Assembly: GCF_001894945.1 (NCBI RefSeq)
Contig: NZ_BCXE01000036.1
Coordinates: forward strand, 62,001-126,000
Origin: Rhodococcus ruber NBRC 15591
GTDB lineage: Bacteria > Actinomycetota > Actinomycetes > Mycobacteriales > Mycobacteriaceae
DNA length: 64,000 nucleotides
Direction of reading: 5' to 3'
The notes below the pieces were generated by a model, which searched no databases, had not been told where the DNA came from, and was given only the letters and a program-made list of their open reading frames with translations. Of this stretch, positions 44,035 through 52,713 are shown piece after piece. The translations under genes were made by a program, and so were the position numbers. Numbering within the stretch: the stretch's first letter is position 1; each line of letters begins with the position of its first letter.

Positions 44035-44734
44035 GTCCACCGTGCGGATCGGGCTCGTGCTGCCCGACGTGATGGGCACCTACGGCGACGGCGGCAATGC
44101 GCTGGTCCTGCGGCAGCGCCTGCGGATGCGCGGCCACGATGCCGAGGTCGTGTCGATCAACCTGACCGACCCGGTGCCCGACTCCCTGGATCTCTACACC
44201 CTCGGCGGGGCCGAGGACTCGGCGCAACGCCTCGCCACGCGACACCTGCAGCGACATCCGGGACTGCAACGGGCGGCCGGACGGGGGGCTCCGGTCCTGG
44301 CGATCTGCGCGGCGATCCAGGTGCTCGGCAACTGGTACCAGACGTCGGCGGGCGAGCGCGTCGACGGCGTCGGCCTGCTCGACGTGACCACCGCTCCGCA
44401 GCAGACCCGTGCCATCGGCGAGGTCGTGACCACTCCCCTCGTCGAGGGGCTGCACCTGCCGTTGACCGGCTTCGAGAACCACCGCGGCGGAACGACTCTG
44501 GGGCCGGAGGCTCGTGCCCTGGGCCGGGTCACCCGGGGTGTCGGCAACGGCGTGGGCGACGGCGTCGAGGGCGCCGTGCAGGGTTCGGTGATCGGCACCT
44601 ACATGCACGGACCGGTCCTGGCCCGCAACCCCGAACTGGCGGATCTGCTGCTGGCACGCGCGCTCGGCGTGGACTCGCTGCCGCCGCTGGATCTGCCGGA
44701 GGTCGAGCAGTTGCGGCGTGAGCGGCTGGCCTGA
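44027..44734 (+). CDS. gatD: lipid II isoglutaminyl synthase, glutamine amidotransferase subunit GatD
   Basis: Class I glutamine amidotransferase that releases ammonia for MurT. The 235-residue length is normal. The nucleophile elbow is PVLAICAAIQVLG with Cys94 and the catalytic histidine is His194 in GTYMHGPVLARNP. The opening VRIGLVLPDVMGTYGDGGNAL is the usual CobB/CobQ-like N-terminus of GatD (broken here at 20 residues or fewer as VRIGLVLPDVMGTYGDGG). ATG at 44027 overlaps murT by 8 bases, so the two subunits are translationally coupled. A hairpin follows the stop. Confidence 0.93.
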   Translation: MSESTVRIGLVLPDVMGTYGDGGNALVLRQRLRMRGHDAEVVSINLTDPVPDSLDLYTLGGAEDSAQRLATRHLQRHPGLQRAAGRGAPVLAICAAIQVLGNWYQTSAGERVDGVGLLDVTTAPQQTRAIGEVVTTPLVEGLHLPLTGFENHRGGTTLGPEARALGRVTRGVGNGVGDGVEGAVQGSVIGTYMHGPVLARNPELADLLLARALGVDSLPPLDLPEVEQLRRERLA

Positions 44735-44783
44735 CCCGCCGTCCGTGAACACCCCGCGTCCGCGAACACCCCGGACAGGGGTT

Positions 44784-44818
44784 CGGCCCGGGAAATCGCT
44801 TTCGCGTTCACCGGGCCG
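44784..44818. terminator. hairpin between gatD and the GAF-ANTAR gene
   Basis: CGGCCCGG (44784-44791) and CCGGGCCG (44811-44818) pair exactly around a 19-base loop, between convergent genes. Just before it lies a direct repeat of about 17 bases (CGTCCGNGAACACCCC at roughly 44740 and 44757). There is no T tract. Confidence 0.5.
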
Positions 44819-44914
44819 GATCTCTGCTTCACGAGCCTCTGTCGTCCTCGGACGTCTGCTCGATTCGCACTACCGATGTTATCTGCATCACACCCCGAAT
44901 GCAAGGGCGGGAAC

Positions 44915-45640
44915 TCAACGGCGTCCCTTCATCTCGCGCGTCTCGCGGCGATGCTGGTCGACGACGGTGCGGGCCAGTTCCGCCACCTTGACGTTGACCT
45001 GCTGCGACGTCCGGCGGAGCAGCTCGAACGCCTGATCGTCGGAGATCTTGTTCAGTGCCATGAGAAGACCGACCGCTTTGCCGATCTCCCGGTTGCTCTC
45101 GATGCCGTTGCGCAGTGAGGCAATGTCCTCGCCCCGGGACGTGGCGGCGACGGCAACGGCCGCGAAGGCGGCCAGGACGCTGGCGTGGGTGGCGGCCGCG
45201 AGGTCGAAGGCCCCCGCCGTATCGGAGAACAGGTTCAGCGACCCGACCTTGCGGTCGTCGACTCGCAGGCGGAACCCCATCGCTCCACGCACGGGCGTCT
45301 GCGTCACGATGCCGGGAGCCAGATGCGGCCACTGCTCGGAGACGTTCAGGTCCGGCTCGATCTGAGCGGCGTCCTCCTCGATCGCGTCCAGGCACGGTCC
45401 CTCGCCGGTCGCGCGCTCGAGGTCGTCGACGTGCCGCGCGACGTCGTCGGAGGCACCGACGGTGACGTACGCCTTACCTTCCCGCAGCATGAGACTGGCA
45501 TGGTCGCAGCCGGGCACCAGCATCGTGGCGGCCACGCAGATCGCCGTGTACGTCTCCGCAGGGCCCGCGCCGCGGTAGACGATCTCGGCGAGTGCGGTGA
45601 ACACCGTCGCCGGATCGGCCGTGGACTGACCGTTCTGCAT
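44915..45640 (-). CDS. GAF and ANTAR domain regulator
   Basis: A 241-residue protein. The N-terminal GAF domain (about 20-160) includes CDHASLMLREGKAYVTVGAS and GEGPCLDAIEED. A C-terminal ANTAR domain (about 172-230) has the typical IGKAVGLLMALNKISDDQAF. ANTAR proteins act as RNA-binding antiterminators that recognise paired hairpins, and the GAF domain senses a small molecule or redox state. This combination is widespread in mycobacteria and rhodococci, often with unknown targets. The ATG follows GAGGAG by 6 bases. Direct neighbours downstream are on the other strand, so its targets are probably elsewhere. Confidence 0.85.
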   Translation of the reverse strand: MQNGQSTADPATVFTALAEIVYRGAGPAETYTAICVAATMLVPGCDHASLMLREGKAYVTVGASDDVARHVDDLERATGEGPCLDAIEEDAAQIEPDLNVSEQWPHLAPGIVTQTPVRGAMGFRLRVDDRKVGSLNLFSDTAGAFDLAAATHASVLAAFAAVAVAATSRGEDIASLRNGIESNREIGKAVGLLMALNKISDDQAFELLRRTSQQVNVKVAELARTVVDQHRRETREMKGRR

Positions 45641-45845
45641 GTGCGCTCCTCGACCTCGTCGCCGCGCTTTCGACGCGGGGCTCGGATCGCCATTCAACCA
45701 GACACGCCGGAACGGCCGGCGCGTCGCGGGGAGCGCGGAGCCGCCTCCTACGTGCGGATCGCGGGCGATCGCGCGGACCCCTGAGCACAGTTGGACATCC
45801 GCTCGAGTAGCGCACGCCGCTGTGATGGGGTACAACACATCGGCA

Positions 45846-45862
45846 TTGGTTTTGTGAACCAA
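45846..45862. promoter_or_regulatory. inverted repeat before the small-protein genes
   Basis: TTGGTT (45846-45851) and AACCAA (45857-45862) form a 6-base dyad with a 5-base spacer, 33 bases before the start of the 77-residue gene. The 255-base gap 45641-45895 between the GAF-ANTAR gene and that gene holds nothing else that I can identify. Confidence 0.35.
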
Positions 45863-45895
45863 GTCACGAATTGCTTGCAGGGGGATAAACCGAAT

Positions 45896-46129
45896 ATGAC
45901 AGGCACGGCAACGCGCCACCACACCTCACGCTACGAGGACGTCCGGAGCGCCCCGATGGTGCTCGTGTCCCACACCGGCTCGTCGACGCCGGGGTGGCGC
46001 GCCGCTCTCGGGCACACGCTCGGCGCCGCCGTCTCCGTCGGCGCCGCAGCCCTCATGGTCACCGGCCTGACCGCGGTCGGTGCGACCACCACCGTCACGG
46101 GTCTCGTGTCCTTCCTCCGGACGAACTGA
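45896..46129 (+). CDS. 77-residue small membrane protein
   Basis: A 77-residue product with a polar, His/Arg-rich N-terminal 35 residues and one long hydrophobic stretch (LGAAVSVGAAALMVTGLTAV and beyond, about residues 43-72) that could form one or two membrane helices. AGGGGG lies 12 bases before the ATG. No family is recognised. It is the first of three very short genes in the same direction that end at a terminator, which together look like a small-protein operon. Confidence 0.5.
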   Translation: MTGTATRHHTSRYEDVRSAPMVLVSHTGSSTPGWRAALGHTLGAAVSVGAAALMVTGLTAVGATTTVTGLVSFLRTN

Positions 46130-46188
46130 CCGTCCCGGTCGACCGAGCCCCGATCATCCCGACATCACAGACAGGAACACCACCACAC

Positions 46189-46305
46189 ATGCACACCTCC
46201 GCTGTCGCCGCGCCCCGTCGCTCCATGAGCACCGAGGAGATCAAGGCCCGCATCGAGGCCATGTTCGCGGACCGCGACCAGCAGGAGCGCCCGACGGCCG
46301 ACTGA
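46189..46305 (+). CDS. 38-residue small protein
   Basis: A 38-codon frame, MHTSAVAAPRRSMSTEEIK and onward, ending in charged helix-forming sequence (EEIKARIEAMFADRD). A start at the internal ATG (46225) would give a 26-residue amphipathic helix. Base composition and the position between two other short genes support it; no family is recognised. Confidence 0.4.
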   Translation: MHTSAVAAPRRSMSTEEIKARIEAMFADRDQQERPTAD

Positions 46306-46338
46306 CGATCGGGCCGCACGTCGAGAGGAGAAACCGAT

Positions 46339-46479
46339 ATGAACGCGAACGTGGTCGAGCTACTGCTGCTGCTCGGTGCCGCACTGGGCGGCACCGCAGC
46401 CCTCGAGGCCTACCTGGTGCGATCGGATTCCGCGCATCCGCACGTGTCCGACGACCTGGTCCGCCCGCCCAGGTACTGA
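46339..46479 (+). CDS. 46-residue single-helix membrane protein
   Basis: ATG at 46339 follows GAGAGGAG by 7 bases, a strong site for so short a gene. The product has one hydrophobic helix (VVELLLLLGAALGGTAALEA, about residues 5-24) and a polar tail with HPHVSDDLVRPPRY. It ends 10 bases before a rho-independent terminator. No family is recognised. Confidence 0.55.
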   Translation: MNANVVELLLLLGAALGGTAALEAYLVRSDSAHPHVSDDLVRPPRY

Positions 46480-46489
46480 CGCGAGACCG

Positions 46490-46524
46490 CCCGTCCGGAA
46501 GACTCCCTTCCGGACGGGTCTTCT
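46490..46524 (+). terminator. rho-independent terminator of the small-gene operon
   Basis: CCCGTCCGGAAG (46490-46501) and CTTCCGGACGGG (46507-46518) form a perfect 12-base stem with a 5-base loop, followed by TCTTCTC. Confidence 0.85.
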
Positions 46525-46724
46525 CATCCCCGGACGGCCCGGCCCGCGAAGCACGACGCGGGCCCGGTGCCACGGTCCGGGCAGGATCGGCAACATCCCG
46601 GTAGGCACCCGCTTCCACCCGGGCGATCGTGGCGTCCGCGTTGAGCGCGGCCTGCGTGAGCCTCCGGCCCGATGCTCCGTCGCCGGACCCGGTCAGGTCC
46701 GCCACGTCGCCACCTCGCAGATCG

Positions 46725-47276
46725 TCACTTCGCGTCCGCTCCCTGCAGCAGCCACCGGTCGTCCACCCGGTCGAGGGTGATCAGGAACCGTGTCGCGTCG
46801 ACCCGCCCGTCCGGCACCGCGACGTTCTTCACGTCCTGGTCGAGGAACACGAGCACCGTCGCGCGATCCGCGTCGAGTGTCTCGACCGCGGCGTGCGACA
46901 CGGTCGCGACGGAGACGCCCTGCCCGTTCTCCACGAGCCCGCGCAGGTCTCCCGCCACCGCGCGGTACTTGTCCGCGAACTCGGGGGTGGAGACGTCGGT
47001 GACCGCGGCGAGCGCATCGTCGAAGTGCCGGTAGTCGTAGGTGCCGAGCGCGATCGCGTACTCCCGCGCCCGTTCGAGCGCACCGGCCCGTAGGTCCTCG
47101 GCCTGCTCGGCCTGCCACCACCGGAAGCCGCAGAAGCCGGCGGCCGCGGTGAGCAGCACGATCAGGACGAGCAGCAGCCGTCGCCGCGGCCGGGAGCCCG
47201 GGGGCGCCGTCTCCGGCGGCGCGGGCGTGGCGGTGTCGTCGACGGCGGATTCGGTGGTGGATTCGGTGGTCGGCAT
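46725..47276 (-). CDS. Mce-associated membrane protein
   Basis: A 183-residue protein with a Thr/Pro-rich cytoplasmic start, one membrane helix (LLLVLIVLLTAAAGFCGF, about residues 34-51), and an external alpha/beta domain of the NTF2-like kind common to Mce-associated (Mas/Omam) proteins (YDYRHFDDALAAVTDVSTPE, VTVLVFLDQDVKN-type region). Such proteins stabilise Mce transport complexes in mycobacteria. Its ATG overlaps the stop of mceF by one base (TGATG), so it is the last gene of the mce operon. Confidence 0.82.
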   Translation of the reverse strand: MPTTESTTESAVDDTATPAPPETAPPGSRPRRRLLLVLIVLLTAAAGFCGFRWWQAEQAEDLRAGALERAREYAIALGTYDYRHFDDALAAVTDVSTPEFADKYRAVAGDLRGLVENGQGVSVATVSHAAVETLDADRATVLVFLDQDVKNVAVPDGRVDATRFLITLDRVDDRWLLQGADAK

Positions 47277-48487
47277 CAGTTTCCCAGTCCTTCCAACAGC
47301 TTCTGCCAGTACTGCAGTACCTCGACGCCGGTGGGGACGAGCAGCGGATCCTCCGCCATGTCCGGTCCGGTCACCATTGCGGGGGTGGTCTGGTGTTGCA
47401 GGCCGAGGTCGTCGGGTCGTGGCGCGACGCGGGCGCCGCGCTGGGCGAGATCCTCGCCCGGCGGGCAGTACAGGGACAGGTTCGGGGTGCGGGGGCTCTC
47501 GTCGCCGACAGTGCGGCGCTGCGTGTCGTAGTAGCAGACCGGCCCCTGCGTGGCGACGAGCGAGAAGTCGCCACGGTCGCCTTCGACCACCGAGGTCAGG
47601 TCGCCGAGCGCCGCGGGGATCGAGTCGAGGCCGGCTGCCAGGGCCGGGGTGCGCGGGGCGAGCACGTCGCCCACGGTCACCAGGTTCGTCAGCAGCAGCC
47701 CGTAGTCGTCACGGGTGTCGGCGAACAACCGCTCCGTCTTCGCGAGGGCCTCCGGCGACCGGTCCAGCAGGTACACGAGCGCGTCCCGGCTACCGGCGAG
47801 TTGGTCGGAGACGTCCCGCACGGCCCGCATCGCGCCCGGGAAGGTGCCGGAGTTCTCGGCGAGCGTGTTCACCAGGTCGACCCCCTGCTCCAGCAGTGCC
47901 GCGAGGGTCGGCGCCCGTTCCGACGCCATCGTCGAGAGTGCATCGGCGTTCTCGAGCAGGGCCTGCAGGTCGGGCCCCGTACCCGCGAGTGCGGTGCCCC
48001 AGGTCTCGCCGAGCGTCGCGACCGATCCGGGATCGATGCTCTCGACGAGTGCGCTCATCCGGACGAGCATCTGGTCGAGCCGCAGTCCCTGCGCGTCCGC
48101 CGGCACCTCGAGGGTGTCGCCGTCGGTGAGATAGGGACCCTCGGCGGTCTGCGGTTCGATGTCGAGGGTGATGATGCCGATCGCGGTGCCCGTCGCGACG
48201 CGGCCCGTGCTGCCCACGGGGATCCGGGTGTCCGGATCCAGCGTGAGCACCGCCGTCGACCCGCGACCGCCGTCGTCGATCGTCACCGAGTCGATCTCCC
48301 CCACCGCGACCCCACGGTAGGTCACCGTCGTCCCGGGACCGATACCGCGCGCGTCGACCAGGTGCGCTCGCACCTCGAGGCCACCGCCGATGCTCTGCGG
48401 GCCGAGGACGTAGCGGACACCGAACGCGGTGGCCAGCAGACCGAGCACGACGAACAGCGAAACCTGCACCAGCACCGGCCGTTTCAT
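47276..48487 (-). CDS. mceF: Mce family protein MceF
   Basis: A 403-residue Mce protein. An N-terminal signal-anchor helix (VQVSLFVVLGLLATAFGVRYVL, about residues 7-28; quoted in part as SLFVVLGLLATAFGV) is followed by the MlaD/MCE domain (VTYRGVAVGEIDSVTI near residue 55-70), a long helical region and a tail. Mce subunits A-F form a hexameric periplasm-spanning tube for lipid or sterol import by the YrbE permease. It is the sixth mce gene in order; ATG overlaps the end of mceE by 4 bases. Confidence 0.85.
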   Translation of the reverse strand: MKRPVLVQVSLFVVLGLLATAFGVRYVLGPQSIGGGLEVRAHLVDARGIGPGTTVTYRGVAVGEIDSVTIDDGGRGSTAVLTLDPDTRIPVGSTGRVATGTAIGIITLDIEPQTAEGPYLTDGDTLEVPADAQGLRLDQMLVRMSALVESIDPGSVATLGETWGTALAGTGPDLQALLENADALSTMASERAPTLAALLEQGVDLVNTLAENSGTFPGAMRAVRDVSDQLAGSRDALVYLLDRSPEALAKTERLFADTRDDYGLLLTNLVTVGDVLAPRTPALAAGLDSIPAALGDLTSVVEGDRGDFSLVATQGPVCYYDTQRRTVGDESPRTPNLSLYCPPGEDLAQRGARVAPRPDDLGLQHQTTPAMVTGPDMAEDPLLVPTGVEVLQYWQKLLEGLGN

Positions 48488-49533
48488 CGGAGTCCTCCCT
48501 GGAGCAGGTCCGGCAGCCCCGACGGGACGGTGACCGGCGGCGAGGCGGCGGGCATCGGGACGCCGCCCGTGAGCAGCATGTCGATCGCTCCCGGCACGTC
48601 GAACGCGCCGTCGAACAGCAGATAGTCGCCGTGCACGGACCGGTTGAACCCGTCGACGAAGGCATCCATGTTGGTCAGCGCAGAGCCGACCGTCCGGTTG
48701 AAGTCCCGGATTCCGGCGAGGATCTCGGCGATGTCGTCGACGGATCCGCCCATCCGGCCGGAGTCGGCCATGATCGCGTCCAGCGACGTCAGCATCGTGG
48801 ACGTGCTCGACACCAGGGACCGTAGGTCCGCTTCCTGCGCCGCGAGCAGGTCGACGATCTCCGCGCTGCTCGCGATGCCGTCGTCGATCAGCTGCTGTTG
48901 CTGCGCCAGCCGGGCCGTGACGTCGTCGGCGGCGCGCAGCGTCCGGGCGAGGTGATCGCCGTTGCCGGCCGCGAGCGCCATCGTCCGGTCCATCCGTTCG
49001 AGCAGGGTGCGGATCTTGTCGCCGCGACCGCCGAACGCGGTCGTGAGCTCGGTGGTGATCGTGCGGAGTTCGTCGAGGCCGCTGCCGCTGACGATCTGTC
49101 CCAGCATCGCGAACGTGGCCTCGAGCTCGGGGCCCCGCTCCGTCCGCTCGATGACGTCCCCGTCGGCGAGCGGCTCCGGTGACGGCTGCCCGGGCAGGTC
49201 GATCTGGACGAACGGGCTGCCGAGCGCGGACGGCAGCCGCACCGACGCGGCGACGTTCGCGGGCAGTTCGGCCCACTCGCTCATGCTCAGTTCGAGGAAG
49301 GCACGGCGGCCGTCCGTGGAGATCGACCGCACGCGGCCCACCACGGCCTGCCCGACGCGCACCTCGGTGCCGGGATCGACGCGGTCCGCCCCGTCGAACA
49401 CCGCTGTCACCCGGTAGGTTTCGCCCTCGCCGCTGCGCCCGATCGGCAGCTGCTGCAGGCCCACGCCGCACCCCGTGGCCGCGACCGCCGCAGCGGCCAG
49501 GACGGCGGCGAGCCCGGCCGTGCGCCGGTTCAT
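48484..49533 (-). CDS. mceE: Mce lipoprotein MceE
   Basis: A 349-residue Mce protein with a lipoprotein signal: MNRRTAGLAAVLAAAAVAATG followed by Cys22 in TGCG, the lipobox usual for the fifth Mce protein (LprK-type). The MCE domain includes GTEVRVGQAVVGRVRSIS near residue 55-72, followed by helical repeats. It is predicted to be anchored on the outer face of the cell membrane as part of the Mce tube. ATG overlaps mceD by 4 bases. Confidence 0.88.
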   Translation of the reverse strand: MNRRTAGLAAVLAAAAVAATGCGVGLQQLPIGRSGEGETYRVTAVFDGADRVDPGTEVRVGQAVVGRVRSISTDGRRAFLELSMSEWAELPANVAASVRLPSALGSPFVQIDLPGQPSPEPLADGDVIERTERGPELEATFAMLGQIVSGSGLDELRTITTELTTAFGGRGDKIRTLLERMDRTMALAAGNGDHLARTLRAADDVTARLAQQQQLIDDGIASSAEIVDLLAAQEADLRSLVSSTSTMLTSLDAIMADSGRMGGSVDDIAEILAGIRDFNRTVGSALTNMDAFVDGFNRSVHGDYLLFDGAFDVPGAIDMLLTGGVPMPAASPPVTVPSGLPDLLQGGLR

Positions 49534-50666
49534 CGGCCGCCTCCCAGGGCCCGGTCCAGCGACTGGGGCACGAGATCCCGGAAGGGATCGGACAGGTCGA
49601 TCGGGACGGTGATCGGGTTGGTGAATCCCGCTCCGGTGCACAACGGCAGCTGTTCCCGCTCGCACAGCTCCCTCGCCCGCGGGAACTGACCGATCCGGGT
49701 GGAGATGTTCAGCCGGATGCGGGCGGTGGTGTTCTCACCGATGGTGTTGTCGATGTTCTGCATCGTCAGCGGCAGCACGTCCAGCAGCTCCGCGAGATCG
49801 GCACGGTGCTCGGCGAACAGCCCGGTGAGCACCTGCGCGTCGGCGACGACGGCGTCGATGTCCTGCCCGCGGGCACCGAGCAGGGTGTCGAGCCGGTCCA
49901 GGATCGTCGTCAGCCGGCCGATCGGCCCGGCGACGTCGAGGTTCTGCCGTTGCAGCTCGGCGGCCAGGTCGGACAACCCGGTGGCCAGTTCGGACAGCGA
50001 GCCCTGACGGGCGTTCACGGCCTCGACCGCGATCCCGAGGTCGTCGACGAGCGCCCCGATGTCCTCGGATCGGGCGCCGACGACGGAACTCGCGGCACCC
50101 ACCGCACGCAGCGCCCGGTTGATCTCGGGTCCGAGCCCCGCGGTGGCACCGGCGGCCAGGTCGAGGGTCGAGCCCAGCGCGCCGGCGTCCGGCCCGAGCG
50201 CCGCCGCGATGGTGTCGACGCTCTCGAGCAGTTCGTCCCAGTTGATCGGTGCGTGGCTGCGTTCGGGCGGGATGACGTCACCGTCCTCGAACCGGGCCCC
50301 GCCCGCATAGGCCGGGCTCAGTTCGACGAACCGGTCGCTGATGATCGACGGATTCATCACGAAGGCCGAGACGTCGGCGGGCAGGACGATGTCGTCGGGG
50401 ATCCGCATCGTCACGGTCACGACGGTGCCGGCCGGCTCGACCGATTCGACCGTGCCGACGGGCAGCCCCAGGACGGCGACCTTGCTGCCGGGATAGACAC
50501 CGCTCACGGACGCGAATTCGGCGGTCACGGTCCGGGCACGATCGGTGCCGACGAAGACGTACCAGGCCGCCGCCGCGCACACCACCGTGACGACGCCGAT
50601 CGCGAGCCCGCGGAGCGCCCAGGTTGTCCGGGTGGTCACTGCCGTCCGGGTGGTGGTCACCGGCAT
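49530..50666 (-). CDS. mceD: Mce family protein MceD
   Basis: A 378-residue Mce subunit with an N-terminal anchor helix (LAIGVVTVVCAAAAWYVFVG, about residues 21-40), an MCE domain (VYPGSKVAVLGLPVGTVESV near 57-76), helical needle region and a C-terminal Pro-containing tail (TNPITVPIDLSDPFRDLVP). ATG at 50666 lies within the last codons of mceC (10-base overlap) and is preceded by GGAGG; an upstream in-frame start exists but is less likely. Fourth mce gene in the operon. Confidence 0.86.
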   Translation of the reverse strand: MPVTTTRTAVTTRTTWALRGLAIGVVTVVCAAAAWYVFVGTDRARTVTAEFASVSGVYPGSKVAVLGLPVGTVESVEPAGTVVTVTMRIPDDIVLPADVSAFVMNPSIISDRFVELSPAYAGGARFEDGDVIPPERSHAPINWDELLESVDTIAAALGPDAGALGSTLDLAAGATAGLGPEINRALRAVGAASSVVGARSEDIGALVDDLGIAVEAVNARQGSLSELATGLSDLAAELQRQNLDVAGPIGRLTTILDRLDTLLGARGQDIDAVVADAQVLTGLFAEHRADLAELLDVLPLTMQNIDNTIGENTTARIRLNISTRIGQFPRARELCEREQLPLCTGAGFTNPITVPIDLSDPFRDLVPQSLDRALGGGR

Positions 50667-51694
50667 CCCTCCATCACGCCGAGCGCGCACAGCAGGTTGT
50701 CGGGGATGGGGCCGGCGGGGGCGTGCACGTCGACCCAGTTGCCGTTGCCCGACGCGTCGGCGGCGGCACGCAGCGCCGGCGGCAGACGGGTCATCAGCAC
50801 ATCGATGTTCTCGGCGTTGCGGTTCAGCGTGTCGGTCACCGAACGCAGGTTGACCAGCAATGCGTCGATCTCCGCGGAGTTGTCCTCGAGGAAGGCGGCG
50901 GTGCGCTCGGTCAGCAGGCGCAGGTCCGCCACGAGCTGCCCGAGCGCGTCCCTGCGGGCGGCGAGCACCGACACGACGGTGGTCGCGTTCTGCACCAGCG
51001 CCGCGACGTCCTCGCTCTGCCCGGCGACGATCGCGGAGAGCGAGCGCGACGCCTCGAGCAGTGAGTGTATGCGGGCGTCGTTGCGCGACAGCATCTCTGC
51101 TGCGGCGGTGGCGCCGGCGAGGGCGTCGGCGAGCTGGGCCGAGTCGGACGGGACGATGTCGGCGAGCGTCCGCATCATCGCTTCGAGTCCGGGCACGTCG
51201 AGATCGCGGGCCACCTGCCCGGCGTCCGCCGCGATCTGGTCGAGGCTGTACGGAACGGAGGTGCGTGCCAGCGGGATCCGGCCCTCGGGGAGTTCCCCGG
51301 CCCCGGCCGGAGTCACCGACAGGTAGAGCTTGCCGAGGATCGTCTTCAGCTTCACCTCGGCCGCAGTGCGATCGCCGAGCGGTTGGCCGCCGTCCACCCG
51401 GAACGTCACGACGACCCGGTCCGTTCCCAGCCGCAGGTCCTCGACCCGCCCGGTGGGCACCCCGGCCACGTAGACCGGGTCGTCGGGTTGCAGCCCCGCC
51501 GCGTTCGCCAGTTCCGCCGTGTACTCGTCGGTGCGGAGGAGGTAGGTGACCCGCGGTGCGGCGAGGGCGACGGCCATCACCGCCGCGACGAGGACGATCC
51601 CGACGGTCCCCACCACGAGCGGGTCGGCGGTCCGATCGTGCCGGCCCGCGAGCATCGCGAGTGCGGCGTCGCGGATCCGTCGCACGGCGCTCAT
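50657..51694 (-). CDS. mceC: Mce family protein MceC
   Basis: A 345-residue Mce subunit. It has a signal-anchor helix (VVGTVGIVLVAAVMAVALAA, about residues 27-46), an MCE domain (LQPDDPVYVAGVPTGRVEDL near 67-86), helical region and a short C-terminal tail with two cysteines (LLCALGVMEGC). ATG at 51694 overlaps mceB's TGA by 4 bases. Third mce gene; part of the predicted hexameric lipid-import channel. Confidence 0.86.
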   Translation of the reverse strand: MSAVRRIRDAALAMLAGRHDRTADPLVVGTVGIVLVAAVMAVALAAPRVTYLLRTDEYTAELANAAGLQPDDPVYVAGVPTGRVEDLRLGTDRVVVTFRVDGGQPLGDRTAAEVKLKTILGKLYLSVTPAGAGELPEGRIPLARTSVPYSLDQIAADAGQVARDLDVPGLEAMMRTLADIVPSDSAQLADALAGATAAAEMLSRNDARIHSLLEASRSLSAIVAGQSEDVAALVQNATTVVSVLAARRDALGQLVADLRLLTERTAAFLEDNSAEIDALLVNLRSVTDTLNRNAENIDVLMTRLPPALRAAADASGNGNWVDVHAPAGPIPDNLLCALGVMEGCR

Positions 51695-52713
51695 CGGCAC
51701 ACCTCCGAGTAGGCCGGGCCGAAGAGGTTGACCTCGGCGTCGTGGCTCTTCACCGTGAAGTTGCACATGTAGAGGTTCAGCCAGCCGCCGTAGTCGCCGA
51801 TGCGGTTCATGTTGCCGGCCAGCTCCGGAAGGCCGCTCATCACCTGATCGAACTGTCCGGTCCGGGGGATCCACGCGTCGGTCATCGCCCGCAGGTCGGT
51901 CACCGTGCTCGCGAGCGGGGCCGTCGCGCCGGCGACGAGTGCGGCGGCGGCACGGACGGAGGTGGAGCCGCGCTCGACGAGCACAGCGAGCTGATCGCCG
52001 TCCCCGGCCAGGGCGTCGCTGACGACGGCCAGTCCCGAGATCAGGCGACCGACGTCCGTACTGCGCCGGTCCGCGACGGCGACGAGCGTCTCGAGGTTGA
52101 CGGCGAGGCTGTCGAAGATCTGCTCGTGCTCGACGAGGTCGCTGCTCACCGACGCGATGTGCAGCAGCAGCGAATCCAGTGTGCTGCCCTGCCCCTGGAA
52201 CGCCTCGACGACGGCGGTGGCGAGTGTGTTCACCTGGGCGGGGTCGATCGCCTCGAACAGCGGCTCGAACCCGTTGACGAGCGCGGTCAGGTCGACCGGC
52301 GGCGACGTCTGCCCGACCGGGATCGTGCCACCGTCGGGCAGTACGGTGCCGGTTCCGTCCTCGGGCAGCGTCAGCGCGACGTACCGGACGCCGATCATGT
52401 CGCCGTAGTGCACGTCGGCAGTGACGTCCGTGGTGAGCTCGAACTCCGATTCCACCTCGAAATCGACTACTGCTCTTGATGTTCCGTCGTCCTGCGGCGC
52501 GAGTGTCACGTCGGACACGCGCCCCACCCGCACACCGGCGAGCGTGACGTCGCTGCCGGGGCCGAGCCCCTCGACGTCCGTGAACTCCGCGGAGTATGCG
52601 CGGGTGGACCCGGCGATCGTCCTGTCGAGGGTGTTGCCGACGACGACCGCCGCCAGTACTCCCACGGCGCAGAACGCCGTGAGGCGCACTCCCGGTCCGA
52701 GCAGCGAGTTCAC
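51691..52713 (-). CDS. mceB: Mce family protein MceB
   Basis: A 340-residue Mce subunit with an N-terminal helix (VRLTAFCAVGVLAAVVVGNT), an MCE domain (LGPGSDVTLAGVRVGRVSDV near residue 50-69) and the conserved C-terminal segment GDYGGWLNLYMCNFTVK seen in mycobacterial MceB proteins. ATG overlaps mceA by 4 bases. Second mce gene of the operon. Confidence 0.88.
   Translation of the reverse strand: MNSLLGPGVRLTAFCAVGVLAAVVVGNTLDRTIAGSTRAYSAEFTDVEGLGPGSDVTLAGVRVGRVSDVTLAPQDDGTSRAVVDFEVESEFELTTDVTADVHYGDMIGVRYVALTLPEDGTGTVLPDGGTIPVGQTSPPVDLTALVNGFEPLFEAIDPAQVNTLATAVVEAFQGQGSTLDSLLLHIASVSSDLVEHEQIFDSLAVNLETLVAVADRRSTDVGRLISGLAVVSDALAGDGDQLAVLVERGSTSVRAAAALVAGATAPLASTVTDLRAMTDAWIPRTGQFDQVMSGLPELAGNMNRIGDYGGWLNLYMCNFTVKSHDAEVNLFGPAYSEVCR

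Noticed and set aside
44829-45395. Alternative minus-strand frame over the GAF-ANTAR gene
   Set aside because: Arg/Gly-rich out-of-frame translation; the GAF and ANTAR motifs are in the frame annotated.
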